A stretch of DNA of 64,000 bases from Rhizophagus clarus. Taxonomy: Eukaryota > Glomeromycota > Glomeromycetes > Glomerales > Glomeraceae. The first letter of the stretch is position 1. Each line of letters opens with the position of its first letter. This document shows, piece by piece, positions 13,790-26,456 of this stretch. The DNA lies in the NCBI GenBank assembly GCA_015698045.1, contig BLAL01000074.1:62001-126000 (forward strand), written 5' to 3'. Both the position numbers and the translations under genes were made by a program. The notes under the pieces are model-generated. The model saw nothing but the letters and a program-made list of their open reading frames with translations. It did no database searches and was not told the DNA's origin.

Positions 13790-15486
13790 TTGGAAGTTTA
13801 GTTGGAGAAGGGACGCCATTATGGTGCTAATTCCAACAATTAACCAAACGTGATTCGAGCTTTTCCTAAACAAATTCACGACCTCGTAAACCTCACATCA
13901 AAAATTCTTGTGCTAAGCCACAGCTCTCAGCCACCTTGAAAAATTATATCCCTCACGAACACTTGTCCACACAATTGGGCCAAAGGTCACTTCCCCAATA
14001 ATTGGACCAAATGGGCATTGTTTTGACATGATATAAGGCAAGAGGAAAAATTAAAGAATATTATACTAGTCTCCAATAATTGGGCTAAAGTTTAAAGATG
14101 CCTTACCAAAAAAATACAATCTAGAACTGGGTTAATTTTAATTGAAGGCCATTACACTTTTCGTCGATTATACCCGTAATAATTGGATGGAAGATTATTG
14201 TGAGCTCCTCACGAACCTGGACCTCCTCTTTCAAAACCTCGTTCTGAACAATAAGTTCAACGGCCACCTCGAGCGACTGTTGCGAAAGTTTTTTTCCTTC
14301 AGGAGGATTTTTCTTATTTCCATGAGCGAAAAAAACGACGGATCACCTTTTTTCTGTGACCTTTAAAGAATATCTACTCCCCAAGACTCAAGTTATAGCT
14401 CTAATGCAGCTAATAATGCTTTTTGGAACATATACAATGGATGCGCGAAAATGACTGACAAGCAAAACCAAAGAGTGATAAGATTATTTCAATTTAAATT
14501 CAAATGGTGTTTAATACAGTGCATAATAGACTACTATTTGTTGAAAAATTCCACAATCTCTTGTTATCAACAACTTCAAACTGGCTGCTGGGAAGAATAG
14601 GACACGACGATCAATGATGGTGATGATTGAGTGGATACAAATGATATATAGTTAATCAGATAATTTTATCTCATTTTAAGCCGAAGACGAGACGGAGAAG
14701 ATACTCAATAAGTAAATAAGCCATATTTGATAGTGAGACCGCTAATCATGCAATCACAAGAGGAAGAAGATACGTCGATGCAGTGATATTGAAAATATTA
14801 TGATGGATATTACATTTTATTATGTACAATACTTTATTTATTCATATACTTCATTTATTCCATGTACTCTATTCTATTTCATGTGTTTTATTCTATTATG
14901 CACTTAAATCGTGCTCTATTCATGTACTTTATTTTACTGATTTCATATTAAATTACATCTATTACTTTATCAATTTTACATTTACGCTTGAAATTTTTAA
15001 ATATGGGTGTTATTAGTAGACAACCTTGTTACCATGCAACCCCGTAGTGCATCATAGTGCATCATACAATTTTAGTAAATTGTTTTCAAAGTCCCATGAG
15101 TTTCTAAAAAAAAAAAGTTGTTGTGCAAACAACTAATCACGTGTAGAAATATCGCGTGACTGATTACTACATCATCAAAACTGTTTATAAATATTAATTG
15201 AGTGAATTTATTCGATTAATAGGATTAATTAATTTATGCAAGCAATATATAGAATACTGTAAGTGCTACCACCGATCTGTGGCAATCAAAAAGCGATAAC
15301 AGAAAAATCAAAATAAACTATCAATAGCGGATCAAGAATAATTTTTTTAGTTATATTTCCTCATTTTGATGGATAAAGGATGAATTCTAATCAATAACCG
15401 ACTAACCGTTGTTATTTTTAATAAATTGTTATATTTTTACTAAATATAAATTACATCATTGTGATTTCTGATGAATTTCTATCATC
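13790..15486. other. No gene recognised
   Basis: AT-rich DNA with scattered short ORFs. Only the CCTC-motif patches at about 13880 and 14200-14270 stand out. Confidence 0.45.
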
Positions 15487-16315
15487 ATCATCGCGATCAT
15501 GCCAAGAATCAACAAATATATTTTTACTTATATTCATGAAAGATATAATTCCCTTTACTGTATCCTTTGACTAAAAGACCGCGATTGATCCAATTTTTAT
15601 GAAATATTTCTGGGAGCAAAGAGTACAGTTGAACGCATATTCTGCTAGATCGTGTCGTTAAAAACATCCTTTCTTTCTTTTGTTTAATATCATTTATTGG
15701 TACAGAATCAAAAATTCTATATACACAGATAAAATAAGTTCAATAGCTTCGTTGGATTTATATCTTGCTTAAGAGTCATCACTTGTAACGATGCATCGGC
15801 CTATAAGAAGCATGTTTAAAAAGAAAAAATAAATAAATAAAATAAATAAAATAAAAATTGATATATATAACATTGTTGAATATTCTATCGTCACCTTCAC
15901 AATCATGCCAAGAATCAACCGAAATATATTTTGTTTATACTAATGAATTAAAAGATAAAATTCCCTTTGTTAACGGTATATCCTTTGGATACAGATCGCA
16001 GATTAAAACAACTACTCCAATTTTTATAGAACATTCCTGGACACAAAGAACGCAGTCGAACGCATACTCTGCTAGATCGTGTCGTTAAACATCCTTTGCT
16101 TTCTTTTATTTAGTATCATCTATAAGTACAGAGTCAAAAATTCTATGAGCACTGATAAAATAAGTTCAATAGCTTCGTTGGTTTTATTTTCCTTAAGCGT
16201 CATTGCCAATTGTTTGAAGGTAGAACATTTAAGTATCTCATTTGTAACGATCCAAACGGCTCATTAAATTAAAAATAATTGCATCAGCCTATAAGAAACA
16301 CGTTTAAAAAGAAAA
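15487..16315. repeat. Roughly 340-430 bp tandem duplication
   Basis: Copy A (about 15487-15828) and copy B (about 15889-16315) share long stretches: CATGCCAAGAATCAAC, TTCCCTTT, TCTGCTAGATCGTGTCGTTA, ATAAAATAAGTTCAATAGCT, TATAAGAA. Copy B carries an extra segment of roughly 70 bp (about 16203-16275). On the minus strand both copies contain a readable VDSWHD segment, but upstream stops prevent a gene call. The copies have diverged by many substitutions, so the duplication is not recent. Confidence 0.7.
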
Positions 16316-17950
16316 ATAAATTAATTAATTAATAAAATAAAATATTAATATATTACATTGTTGAATATACTTACATGAACTCTAAACTTTGCCAACAATT
16401 ACGTGATGGCATATCTCTAAAGAACATGTAGTTGGTCTATTATCACCTTCATGTTCTCTATTGTTGCATTTGATGTTTTTGAAAATTTTCACATTCCAGG
16501 TTAAGCCTCCTTGGGTTTTATAACTTATTCATCTCTAAAAGCCTCCAACATAGGATAAAAATTAGGAATTATCTATTAAATCTAGAACGTTTCGATTTTA
16601 TTTTTTTGTAGGTCCACATATCAATGTTATCCATAGATATATATGTATCCATAATCTAAATTCTATACCGTAATCCATGTAAAAATTAAATCATGTCAAA
16701 AAAAAAAAAAATTGAATGGATATTCTATATCCATATGTTATAGATAGCATATTGTCAACCCACCCTATTTATCTAAAAGTTTGCTCCCAAAATCCAAAGT
16801 TCGGTTCCAAAATATTAACCTCAAGTCGTTCTTAAAAATTAGATTGCTCTTTTTAAGTCCGCAAGGTCTTGCTTAATTTCGTCATTTTCTGCTTCTTTCT
16901 TAAAAAAAAAAAAAGGGTTTACAAGTTCCGTGTGTGAAAATCAAACTCGAGGATTTATTTAAGATATTATTTCTCAATTTTTTTAAATTTTTTTTCTAAC
17001 TTAGAAAATGAGTTAAATTTAAAAACTGGGATTTTCAAACGAGATCGATCATAGACATGATACTTTATCATCCACGGGATCATCCACAGATTATCCAATG
17101 ATTATCTACACCTAATAACGTTGCGTTACGATAAATTTTAATTGCTTGCTTTATACACATTAATTTTATGAATTAAAGTAATTAAAGTAATATATAATTA
17201 TTACAATTATTACAATTGTAAAGAATGTCTAAACCTAAAGATATTCTTTTTTTGATTTTTGAAGAATTACAATAGATTAAAATGTTTTAATAATAAACAA
17301 TTCATGATAGATCTATATCAAAGGCTCGTTACGTGTTCGAGTACACGATTACATTTCCCTTAAATTATGTCTTTAATTCTTCGAACAACCTGTTACAAGT
17401 GCTATTATTAAGATTAATATTGTACGAATAAGGAATCAAAGTACCAAAAGTATTAATGTAAAGAAGAGATCGCGAATTCTGAACGTCCAATAAATATAAC
17501 AATCTATTCAAACAAGACCTGAATTTTGGAAACAGGTATATCATTTATTTAGCTTTTTTTTGTCCTTCAAATTCCTTATGTTAAAAGTGTCGGTGATTTT
17601 TTTTTATACTATCATTAAAGGGCATTAGTCTATTTTGGAATGTATCAAATGTATTATAGTGGAGTGTACCGTAAAGATATAATATATCTGTTGATAAAAG
17701 TCCAAAGAGGGAATAGGTCTGTAACGGTCATGAGTATATCACATTAGGTAAGTTTTTAACCCTTATGATTGAATATTAATTAATTTGTTTAAAGTATAGG
17801 AATCATCGTTCGCTATACGCTTACGTGGATTAAGATGATGATCTAAAGATTTTGTTCTGATATGGATCCTATTAGTAGTTGAAGGTCACGAAAATTTTAG
17901 GATTCGATCCACATCCGTTTAGTATTATTCGTATTGATCATATCATACAT
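16316..17950. other. No gene recognised
   Basis: AT-rich spacer. A self-complementary stretch with repeated TATCCATA/TATGGATA motifs lies at about 16615-16760. No supportable ORF. Confidence 0.4.
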
Positions 17951-17963
17951 TGGGGAGAATAAG

Positions 17964-18190
17964 ATGTGGAAGAGTTTCTTGCCCGTGATAAATGAAGTTT
18001 GTTGAATTTGTCTGAACTTCATGTAAATATCGAAACACTAAAATCTAGAGAGATTCAGCAGGATTCAGCGTTTGGAAGAATCAGATTACTGTTAAAATTA
18101 GTCTGGAGAAAAGTTGAAAGCTCTACTAATATAACAGGTAAAATTCTATTTGTAAATCAAACCAAACATGGTGTCAAATTTACTAACTAG
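17964..18190 (+). pseudogene. Coding-like fragment with in-frame stop
   Basis: One plus-strand frame reads VEEFLARDK, a TGA at 17990, then LNLSELHVNIETLKSREIQ and a basic helix-like stretch to about 18137, where GTAAAATTC could be an intron donor. The composition is typical of real protein, not random AT-rich translation, and the frame is the same on both sides of the stop. Probably one exon of a decayed gene. Family not recognised. Confidence 0.35.
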
Positions 18191-18691
18191 TTATTACCAA
18201 CTAATAAAATTCTTTCCCGTCCTTTGTGTTTTCAATATCATCATTATTATTTTATTTTGTAGCTTCAGATCATCGTTAATAAGAAGTATTTGCAGGCATT
18301 TTACAAACGAATTGGCATAATTACTCACTCGTGATCTCAAGCAATCAAATTGTAACCATTGCCACATATGAGTGGAGTTTGTAGAAGTGAGATATTATAA
18401 TCAGTAGTCATTCAAAGTAGCGAGATCCAACGTTGGAAGAATCAATACGAACAAATAAATATTTAAATTGTTTTTATAATCAAACGGGACGACAACATTG
18501 TAATCTCTAGAAACAAAGAATTTTATTGTCCAGTTAAAATTTTACTGTATTAATTATAAAAATCTTTGCAAAAAATTTTTATAATGACTCGATCATATGA
18601 TACGAGATACAGTAATTCGAACCGTATGGATATTTATTAATTGAAGAAAAGACAAAAAATCGATATTTAAAATTATACGTTATTCGGATAT

Positions 18692-19111
18692 TTAATAAAA
18701 ATTATAAAATAAAAGAATTTGCTGTGGTTGTTCGTTTTGTGGTTGTGGATACAGTTGCAGTTGAGGTTGGTAAATTTGTAGTTGCAGTTGTAATTGACAT
18801 AACGGTAGTTTGTAATATGGTAGTGGATGTGGTTGATAAGAGTAAAATTCGATTGCCAATTGTTGATATCTCAATTTGAATCGACGATTACCTTCAACCG
18901 CCAAGATTTTATAAAATTCTTTTATTTCATGAGGTTCATTGTTCCACATCTTATTTAATAATACATTGAAGTTAACGCTAGGGTTTATACTTCTAAGTCG
19001 GATTATTTCATTGCGACGATAGAGGGTATAAGGATTATTATTATAAATGTTTAATAAAAGACTATCAAGTTCGATGTTTAATTTACAAGGTGGATCTCTC
19101 ATAACTTCCAA
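18692..19111 (-). CDS. HMG-box protein, MATA-HMG-like
   Basis: A single-exon 139-aa protein, probably a sequence-specific DNA-binding HMG-box factor. Residues about 27-85 fit a divergent MATA-type HMG box: the N-terminal strand NPYTLYRRNE (usually PxNAFxxYRR), a buried Trp at residue 56 in the NKMWNNEP motif, and the IKEFYKILA helix followed by a basic segment. Homologues with this layout are known to be expanded in arbuscular mycorrhizal fungi, where one resembles mating-type HMG genes of other fungi; this copy is not evidence of a mating locus. The C-terminal 45 residues are Gln/Leu/Pro-rich low complexity. The start may be M1 or M4. No neighbour within 4 kb suggests a shared role. Confidence 0.75.
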   Translation of the reverse strand: MEVMRDPPCKLNIELDSLLLNIYNNNPYTLYRRNEIIRLRSINPSVNFNVLLNKMWNNEPHEIKEFYKILAVEGNRRFKLRYQQLAIEFYSYQPHPLPYYKLPLCQLQLQLQIYQPQLQLYPQPQNEQPQQILLFYNFY

Positions 19112-19129
19112 GAATCTTCGATAATTTGA

Positions 19130-21880
19130 TAATTTGATAATTCTTTGTTATTTTTAAGAAAAGAATGAAAAGAGACGTGAATAATTTTTCTACTTTTCCA
19201 ATGAATGGTTTTATTATATTCATTGGGAGTACAAGAGCGTATATTGATTATCTGACATATTTATGGCTTTAACATATTTGATTACATAGTTGATCAAAAT
19301 AATTAATACTATTTTTTTGGATAAAATTTTAATAGGTTAAGTCCAAAATTGGTAATTTCTATAGATAATGGTAAACTTAATCGTCACCCTCAAGGGAAAT
19401 CTTACTTTTTTTAAACAATCAATTAATTCATTAAAATAATTTGAATGAAATGTATTTTTATAATTAAATCATTGTCACCTTTTTTTGATCTTGAAAATTC
19501 CGAGATCCGCTGTATAAGAAATAACCAGTCATTTCTCTTGAAAATTTAAAAGATTCTACAAAAAAAAAAAAAAAAAAAAAAATTTTATTTTTAGGTGATT
19601 CATTAAGCAATTTAAAATGATAAATAATAATGCACTTAACAATGGGTATTGAACTTTAGTGAAAAAGGTAAATTTCATAGAACCAATCATTATTATATAG
19701 AGTGATTCGAAACATGACAAATAACAAATGCGTTTAATTAATTGAGTTCCTGTATCGGTCTCGAAAATTAACTCAAATCAAACTTGGCATTTTTTCGGAA
19801 TTCCGGAGGAATATTTCTCACAAAGTTTGATAATTTGGAAGGTTATACAAATCTTTAACTTAACGCGTTTTTAATATCTTTAAACAAAATTTGGGTTTCT
19901 TTTCGGATTCTGCCGCACTTCAAATTTATTATATTATTTTTTTTTTTTTTTCCTGGTTCCTGATCTAAAATATATATATAATGTAAATTTTTACCAAAAA
20001 TGGGATTCTTGTTGATCCGAATTTTGTTTAAATAAAAAATTTCAAATACGTATTATTAATTATGCACTGCGTTAAATCATGATTGTGCGTTGAGTTATGG
20101 TAGTTTTCATGCATCCTTCCATATTTGAACTATTAGATCCACCAAATTTATTCAATTCATTAGTTTCAACTTTCAATCCCTCAATTAAGCTTAACTGAAA
20201 TTGGTTATACATGTTGTACAAATTTTTTTTTGCGATAAACATTAATGCAAGTAAAATGTAAAATTTTATAATATCACTTTATTCTATTAACCATACACTG
20301 AATATAGCGTGGAAACGTACGTACCAAAGACAAAGAAAATTTTTTTTTCTTTTTTCTTTGGATTGATCTGTCCTTCTCATTCGATTTAGAATTCAGAATG
20401 AAAGTTCCGATGAACGAAAGTAGGAAAAAAAAAATTCTGCGAATACGCCAAAAAAAAAATTTCTTTTATTGATCATATTGATAACCTCTAATAAATAGAC
20501 AGGTTTTTCGTGAATATTTTTCTAAAAAAATCCCTACTCAATAAATAAATGATGACATTAACATTAATAACAACATACAGTACCTTTTTTCTCTCTCTCT
20601 TTTTTTATTTAAAAAAAAAACACTTTTCTTTCTTATAGATTGATGCAATTATTGTTAATTGTTAATTTAGAAAATGGTCTACAAAATTTTCTGGAATAGA
20701 ATACAATGACTGATCAGTAATCGTAACAAAAAGGCAATTTTTGTTCCTTTAATAAAGCTGAAAGAATGTTCTCGATCCATGTCGTAAGTAAATTATATCT
20801 TTAATACACTTTAAAAAAGTGAAAGGACGATAAGAAATAAATATGTTTCTTTTATAGTGTGTCACAAACAGTTAAGTCAGCTTTTACCGATAAAAAAAAA
20901 CGTCACGGTGATCGTAAAGTCGGAAAGAAAGACTGATCACCTAACTTAAGGGCAATGGGTGGGTGGGGCTTACAGCACGTAAACTTTTGCTGTAATGATG
21001 TATATCGCTGTCCTTCCGATATACAATCATTTATTTATGTTTTCATTTTAAGATATTTGAATTACGATACTAAATATGCACACTGGATATGACTATATAC
21101 CATTATACCTATACTTCTTATGAAATCTAATTCGTTGAAATATGAGTTTTTTTTTTTTCCTACGAGAGAATATTGGTTGAAGACTCGTTCGTTGAAATAT
21201 AGATTATTATTTTCGGACTATTTATGTTTACTTTTTTTTATACTTTCTATTTTTTTTTTGTAAAATTCTATTAACATTTTTTTTCGAATCGTTTATTTTT
21301 TTACTTTTATTTTTTATGTGATAATCTTATCACTTTTTTTTCTTCGAAACACTTTTTTTCGTACTTTTTTTAACTCGTTTTTCCAATGTTTTATTTCCTA
21401 TTTTAAAAATAAATATTTCGTGATAAAATGCGAGAAATGCTATAAATGATTATCCTATCGGTCAATATTAATTACGTGATCATGTTTTCATTTCAATAAT
21501 GTTATTTTAAGATCTTAAACTTGTACCACATGTTGGCTCAAAAATGTAGCACATTTGATTATTAACCAACATTTATTTTGAAACGGCATAAGCTCAATAC
21601 TTTAAAAAATTTTAATAATATTTTTAATATTTTAAATGCTTTACAATTTATCCACTTAATAATAAAATATTAATTATTAGCATATTCTAGCTATGATAAT
21701 TAAAATTAAGTAAATTTATACTATGATGATCCAATTTTAGGATATAATTGATTTCATTAATAAAATATTAAAAGTTTATTAAAAGTTTATCAAATTCTAT
21801 TAGTAAATGTATTTTATTATTGTACATTAACTGTTATTTATTTATTTTTTTTTTTTTAAAAAAAATAAGTTTCTGTGATT
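19130..21880. other. No gene recognised
   Basis: Non-coding AT-rich DNA. The only GC-richer patch is 20945-20975 (GGGTGGGTGGGGC), with no ORF attached. Confidence 0.5.
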
Positions 21881-21884
21881 ACCT

Positions 21885-22475
21885 ACAGTAAAAATAAAAT
21901 AAAAAAAAAAATATGTAAAAATTTTACAGAATATATTACTTTTTTTTTCAGAATAATAATTCATAATTTTATTAGATTTTTATTATATAATAAATAATTA
22001 TAAATAAAAAAAAAAAAACCTAATAATTAAAAACCAGACTAGTTTATTTTTATTTATTTTTATATTTCCATTATCTTTATTAATATTTTTAATAATAAAT
22101 TAACTAATTTATTTAATAAAGATATTATTGTAATTTGCATTAAAAAAATATAAATATAATTTTTTAAGGTAAAGATTATGAAAATTAAACAAAATAATTA
22201 CAGTAAAATAAAAAAAATATGTAAAAATTTTACAGAATATATTACTTTTTGTTTTAGAATAATAATTCATAATTTTATTAGATTTTTATTATATAACAAA
22301 TAATTGTAAATAAAAAAAAAAAGCTAATTAATTAAAAACCAAATTAGTTTATTTATTTTTATACTTTTATTATCTTTATTATGAATATTTTTAATAAAAA
22401 TATTATTGTAATCTGTATTAAAAAAATATAAATATCATTTTTAAGGTAAAGATTATAAAAATTAATTAAAATATA
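21885..22475. repeat. Tandem duplication of an AT-rich segment of about 300 bp
   Basis: Copies at about 21885-22197 and about 22200-22475 share ordered blocks: AAATATGTAAAAATTTTACA, GAATATATTACTTTTT, GAATAATAATTCATAATTTT, ATTAAAAACCA, ATATTATTGTAAT, AAGGTAAAGATTAT. The second copy is shortened in its middle. No ORF. Confidence 0.75.
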
Positions 22476-22499
22476 ATTTAGTTTTTTTTTTTTTTTTGT

Positions 22500-23413
22500 A
22501 CTTTTTAAATAAATATTCTATTATATATTTTAAATTTATTTTTTTTAGGTAGATCATATCTGATATGTTTCGTCAAATTTAAATTTTGATTTTGAACTTA
22601 AATTTTTTTTTTATTAAATTATCCGAAAATATTACATTCAATAAATTACAAATAAGATTTATACATAATTTAATGTGAAATAAAGTAATTTTATTAATAA
22701 AAATGGTTACCTTTATTGTAATTAAGGTGACGTGCGTCAGGTATCGGTCAACAAATCGACACCTTACCATAAACACTAGTCTGATACAAGTTATAGAAAT
22801 TAGCAGTTTTTGACCCGGCATTAAATATCATAATAATTATCTGTGTGCGGCAAGCACAAAATCGTAATATTGTACAAAAATTATCGACATATACTCCATT
22901 CCATCTTAGATGCCGGTGGATGAAATAAAATTTCTTTAGGATTTTTTTGTGTTAATAAATCACTAATTGTTACTTAAGGTGCTAGTCAAGTATAGACGTT
23001 GCGTACTATTTAAAAATTTTTGAAGCCAATCAAAAAGTTTTTTAAATCATTGTGGTGAAAAAATTGATAACTTTTAATGATTGATTCCAATACAACTCAG
23101 CTATAACTCATTTTTGATAGCGTTAATCTGATATTTTCCGGATTCCTATTTAGAGGAAGAATGAATTATGCATTTTAAAAGAATAAGATACAATTCGAAA
23201 AAATCCAACGCTACAGTATTATAACGAACTTACCAAAAATGATAGACAACACCATAACCATTTACCTTTTAAATTTGTACTTTGCGAGTTTCCAAGCACA
23301 GAAAGGATTAAACATTTTGCTAGCTCTTGATGATAATGAACATTTGATCGAAGAATATCCTAAGTATAAATTTTCGTTTAGATTGTAATATTCATGAATC
23401 AAAAGTATGAAAT
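22500..23413. other. No gene recognised; 3' flank of the OB-fold gene
   Basis: Non-coding. A TGACGTGCGTCAG motif at 22728-22740 recurs at 62641-62653. Confidence 0.45.
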
Positions 23414-25847
23414 CTATCGTACTACCTCTGGGACAGAGTCAACTGCTTCGGCAAGAATTTCACCAGTACTATCTTGTAAATGCCATATTATTCCCTTTGA
23501 ATCATTTTCTATATTCCATCCGATGATTAAGACACGAGTGATAAAATGGTCCACATGCAATGCACAGTTGGACATTTCAATAATATTCTTTAATGGAACA
23601 TGTAAATGCTTTCTTAGAGTATTAGTTGCTAGCCATCCTGTCGCCAAACTAACTTTTTGTTAATTTAAGAATTAATATTAGCAAATGTAGTATTTATTTG
23701 TTTATTTATTTTTAAAATGTTTATTTACCATTATATACCAATGTGCCATATGAAGCATCTCCAACAACTTGGGTTAAACCATTCATATCATTAAAAGTTC
23801 TTAGACCTTCTAGTACAATATATTGTCCTACGTAATATTTAGACGTAGTACATCCAATACTTCCCCAAAGTGTTATATTAGTACTTCCTAGTGAAAAAAA
23901 AAAATATTAATGTATTTATTATGTTGAAACATGCGAATTTAATTCTCTTACCAGTTTTGTCGCTAAGTTTTATCACGTACATATCCATTAAAAATCCATT
24001 ATATTCTTGTTGGCACTTAAGTAAACAATAAATTTTGAATATTAATGAACTTTCTAAGGAAGATTATAAAAGAGAATACTTACATTTTGCGAAATGCTAT
24101 CTATTCTTCCAAAAAGCGTGACATTTATACCTTGCAATGGCATATTATTAATGTAAAAACGTTCCACATGAAATTTGTAATCTATTAAATACTAAAAATT
24201 TGTACACATTTAACGAAACCACTTTACAAAATAACACTAAAACTTTGAAAAAATATTTACTGATTTATCTTGAAAGTTTAATTTGCTCTTTGGATTATTC
24301 TTAAACTTTTTGACATTCGGATCCTGCATAATCATACTTTAAATGATTATAATATTATTATTTATTTTGTAGTTTTACAAAACCTAACCTTAATCAGTTC
24401 GCTCAACGGCAAGCAAAATAACATAGTGCAATCTGTGTACATGAGAATGAGGTCTCCAGGACTTCTTTCTTCAATATACGGCATATGTATCCCTAAAAAA
24501 TCTCCCTAATAATTTAAATGTAAATTAAATTAAATGACAATATCAAAACAAACGGTGTAAAAGAATTCGAAGCCTCTTTACCGTTTTAAATAAATCAATC
24601 ATATTAATCTGCAAATCAAATAAAATAAGAATAACTGTCATGGAGCTTGACATATCACGAAGAATGATACGTATTTGCTTGTAAAACCCCAGATAATTTG
24701 CCGGTTCCTCATTTTCAATATGCACAATCTAATTAAAAGTATGCTTAGTATCTATTACATGTTGTTGCTTGCAAAAAGAAACTTACCCTTGTCCAAAAGT
24801 TATAAACTCTCCCATTATAAAAGTCGGTTATAGAGAATTCTGATATAGAACTAGGAAACTCTCTTTCTATAAAACTTTCATCGGCCGATGTAAGTACGAT
24901 AATTAAATTCTCGGTTCGATGAATCAATCGAGAATTTCTCCTTGACAATCCGGAACGATTGAATCTTATTCGACGATTATTTTTCTGTAAAGAGATGATG
25001 ATAAGTTTTATTTAACGAACATTCCATTTTGAGAAGTAAATATCTTACCTCTTTGAACAAGTGCTCATATTTGATAAACCTTTGATCAAGTATCATATCG
25101 ATTGGTTTAGACTTGGCGTAACCGTCAATCAAAGTGATATAACGTGTATAAATAATTAAGGTTAACTATATAAATGTAAATCCTTATAGCTAAATCATGA
25201 ATTAAAAAGGATATATATTGTCTCAAATATTTGACTTCTTCTGGATTTTACAACTATTAGTTCATAGCTCCTTACCTCAGTGTTATTAGTGTTATTAGGA
25301 AAACATAGTGATTCCATTAAACAAAAGTCTGGAGATAAAAAAATCAGATTAACCCAATGATTAAGGAAGCCAAAATATTCGAACTAGATATTATAGACAT
25401 GTACTTTTAGCTATACCAATCCTTTTATCGGCACTTTCAGCTTTCCACTATAAAGTAAATTAATATAAGTAATTTGTAAACATGTGATTTGATTTAATGG
25501 AAACTTTTATACATACTTTCGTTTCTAATTCGCTCAAGGAAAGTAGTTCATTTTGTCCTTGTGGACAATGAACATAAATTTCTGCCATTCTAGCACTCAA
25601 CCACCCCCTTTATAGTAAAAATGAGATAACTTATTCAAAAAACTTAACGCATTAGCGAGACAATGAACATAACTTACCAAGACAAGGGATCAGTTTCAGG
25701 GTCCTTAATAACGCGTTCTTTCTTATCTCTCATTTTTATATTTTCTTTATTTTCTTGCAAGTTCATGCTTGCCTGTCTTTTTTTATACAGTTCAAGTACA
25801 TTTTTGCTTATCATACGGCGATAATCGTCGACCAACTGTTCAAACAT
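23414..25847 (-). CDS. OB-fold single-strand DNA-binding protein, RPA70/MEIOB-like (518 aa, 13 exons)
   Basis: Exons (minus strand, high to low): 25847-25678, 25607-25517, 25447-25417, 25328-25276, 25165-25049, 24984-24787, 24728-24582, 24505-24389, 24323-24261, 24191-24084, 24015-23952, 23887-23729, 23652-23414. All introns are GT...AG and all phases join, giving 1,557 nt including the TAG stop. The ATG at 25847 is the first in frame. The middle and C-terminal parts read like successive OB folds: residues about 250-310 (MTVILILFDLQ, then GDFLGI) and about 340-440 (GINVTLFGRID, then NITLWGSIG...GQYIVLEGLRTF), the typical RPA-type strands followed by an xVLEG turn; a further fold may lie in residues 440-518. 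The N-terminal 120 residues are basic and unassigned. Likely role: ssDNA binding in replication, repair or meiotic recombination. RPA70 itself is longer and has a zinc-ribbon fold that I do not see, so MEIOB-like is my preferred reading but not proven. Confidence 0.75.
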
Positions 25848-26456
25848 TTCTGAAAAGCCTCGAAAGAAACTTAAAAGTTAAAAAGGCTCAATAGTCAATA
25901 AGAAAATTATAATTTATTTGACCGAAATGTAGGAATGTAGTTGAGGACATTTACGGTTGGACTCTATCATGCAAGGTATGCTAGTCCACACGCGTATCGT
26001 TACATGTTCGCGATTTTTGTGCAGTCACATTTTCCTTCTTTTTTTTGTGTGCTTTACTCGCCTTCAAAATTCATAAAAGTAAATTTAATCATTGTGTAAT
26101 TCCCCCTTTTAACAATTTTGTGATACATCTGATTTTAACGATACTTTTAAAACTTTGATACTTCGGACATTTCAACGTCGTAAAGAGGTTGATCAAAAGA
26201 TTAATTAAATTGACGCGTCAGTCGCATTATGCGAGATTCTTACAATGTCTTTGAGTAGGGTTCAAAATCCTGTTTTTTTCAATTAAATGGTTTATATTTT
26301 CCTTCTTCTTTACTTGTAAGAAGTTGATCCAACACAACTTTAAAAGTTAATTTATTTTAAAGATATCTGATACAATTTGATTTTGTTTAAATATGCGTAA
26401 ATTCTGTTATATACTGATCGTAAACTACAAAATTTCATCCAAATTTATTTAAGATC
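25848..26456. other. Upstream region of the OB-fold gene
   Basis: No gene. It holds the presumed promoter of the minus-strand OB-fold gene. No clear TATA or other box can be singled out in the AT-rich background. Confidence 0.35.

Noticed and set aside
23394-23663. 89-codon plus-strand ORF
   Set aside because: It lies opposite the last exon of the OB-fold gene and is an antisense shadow.
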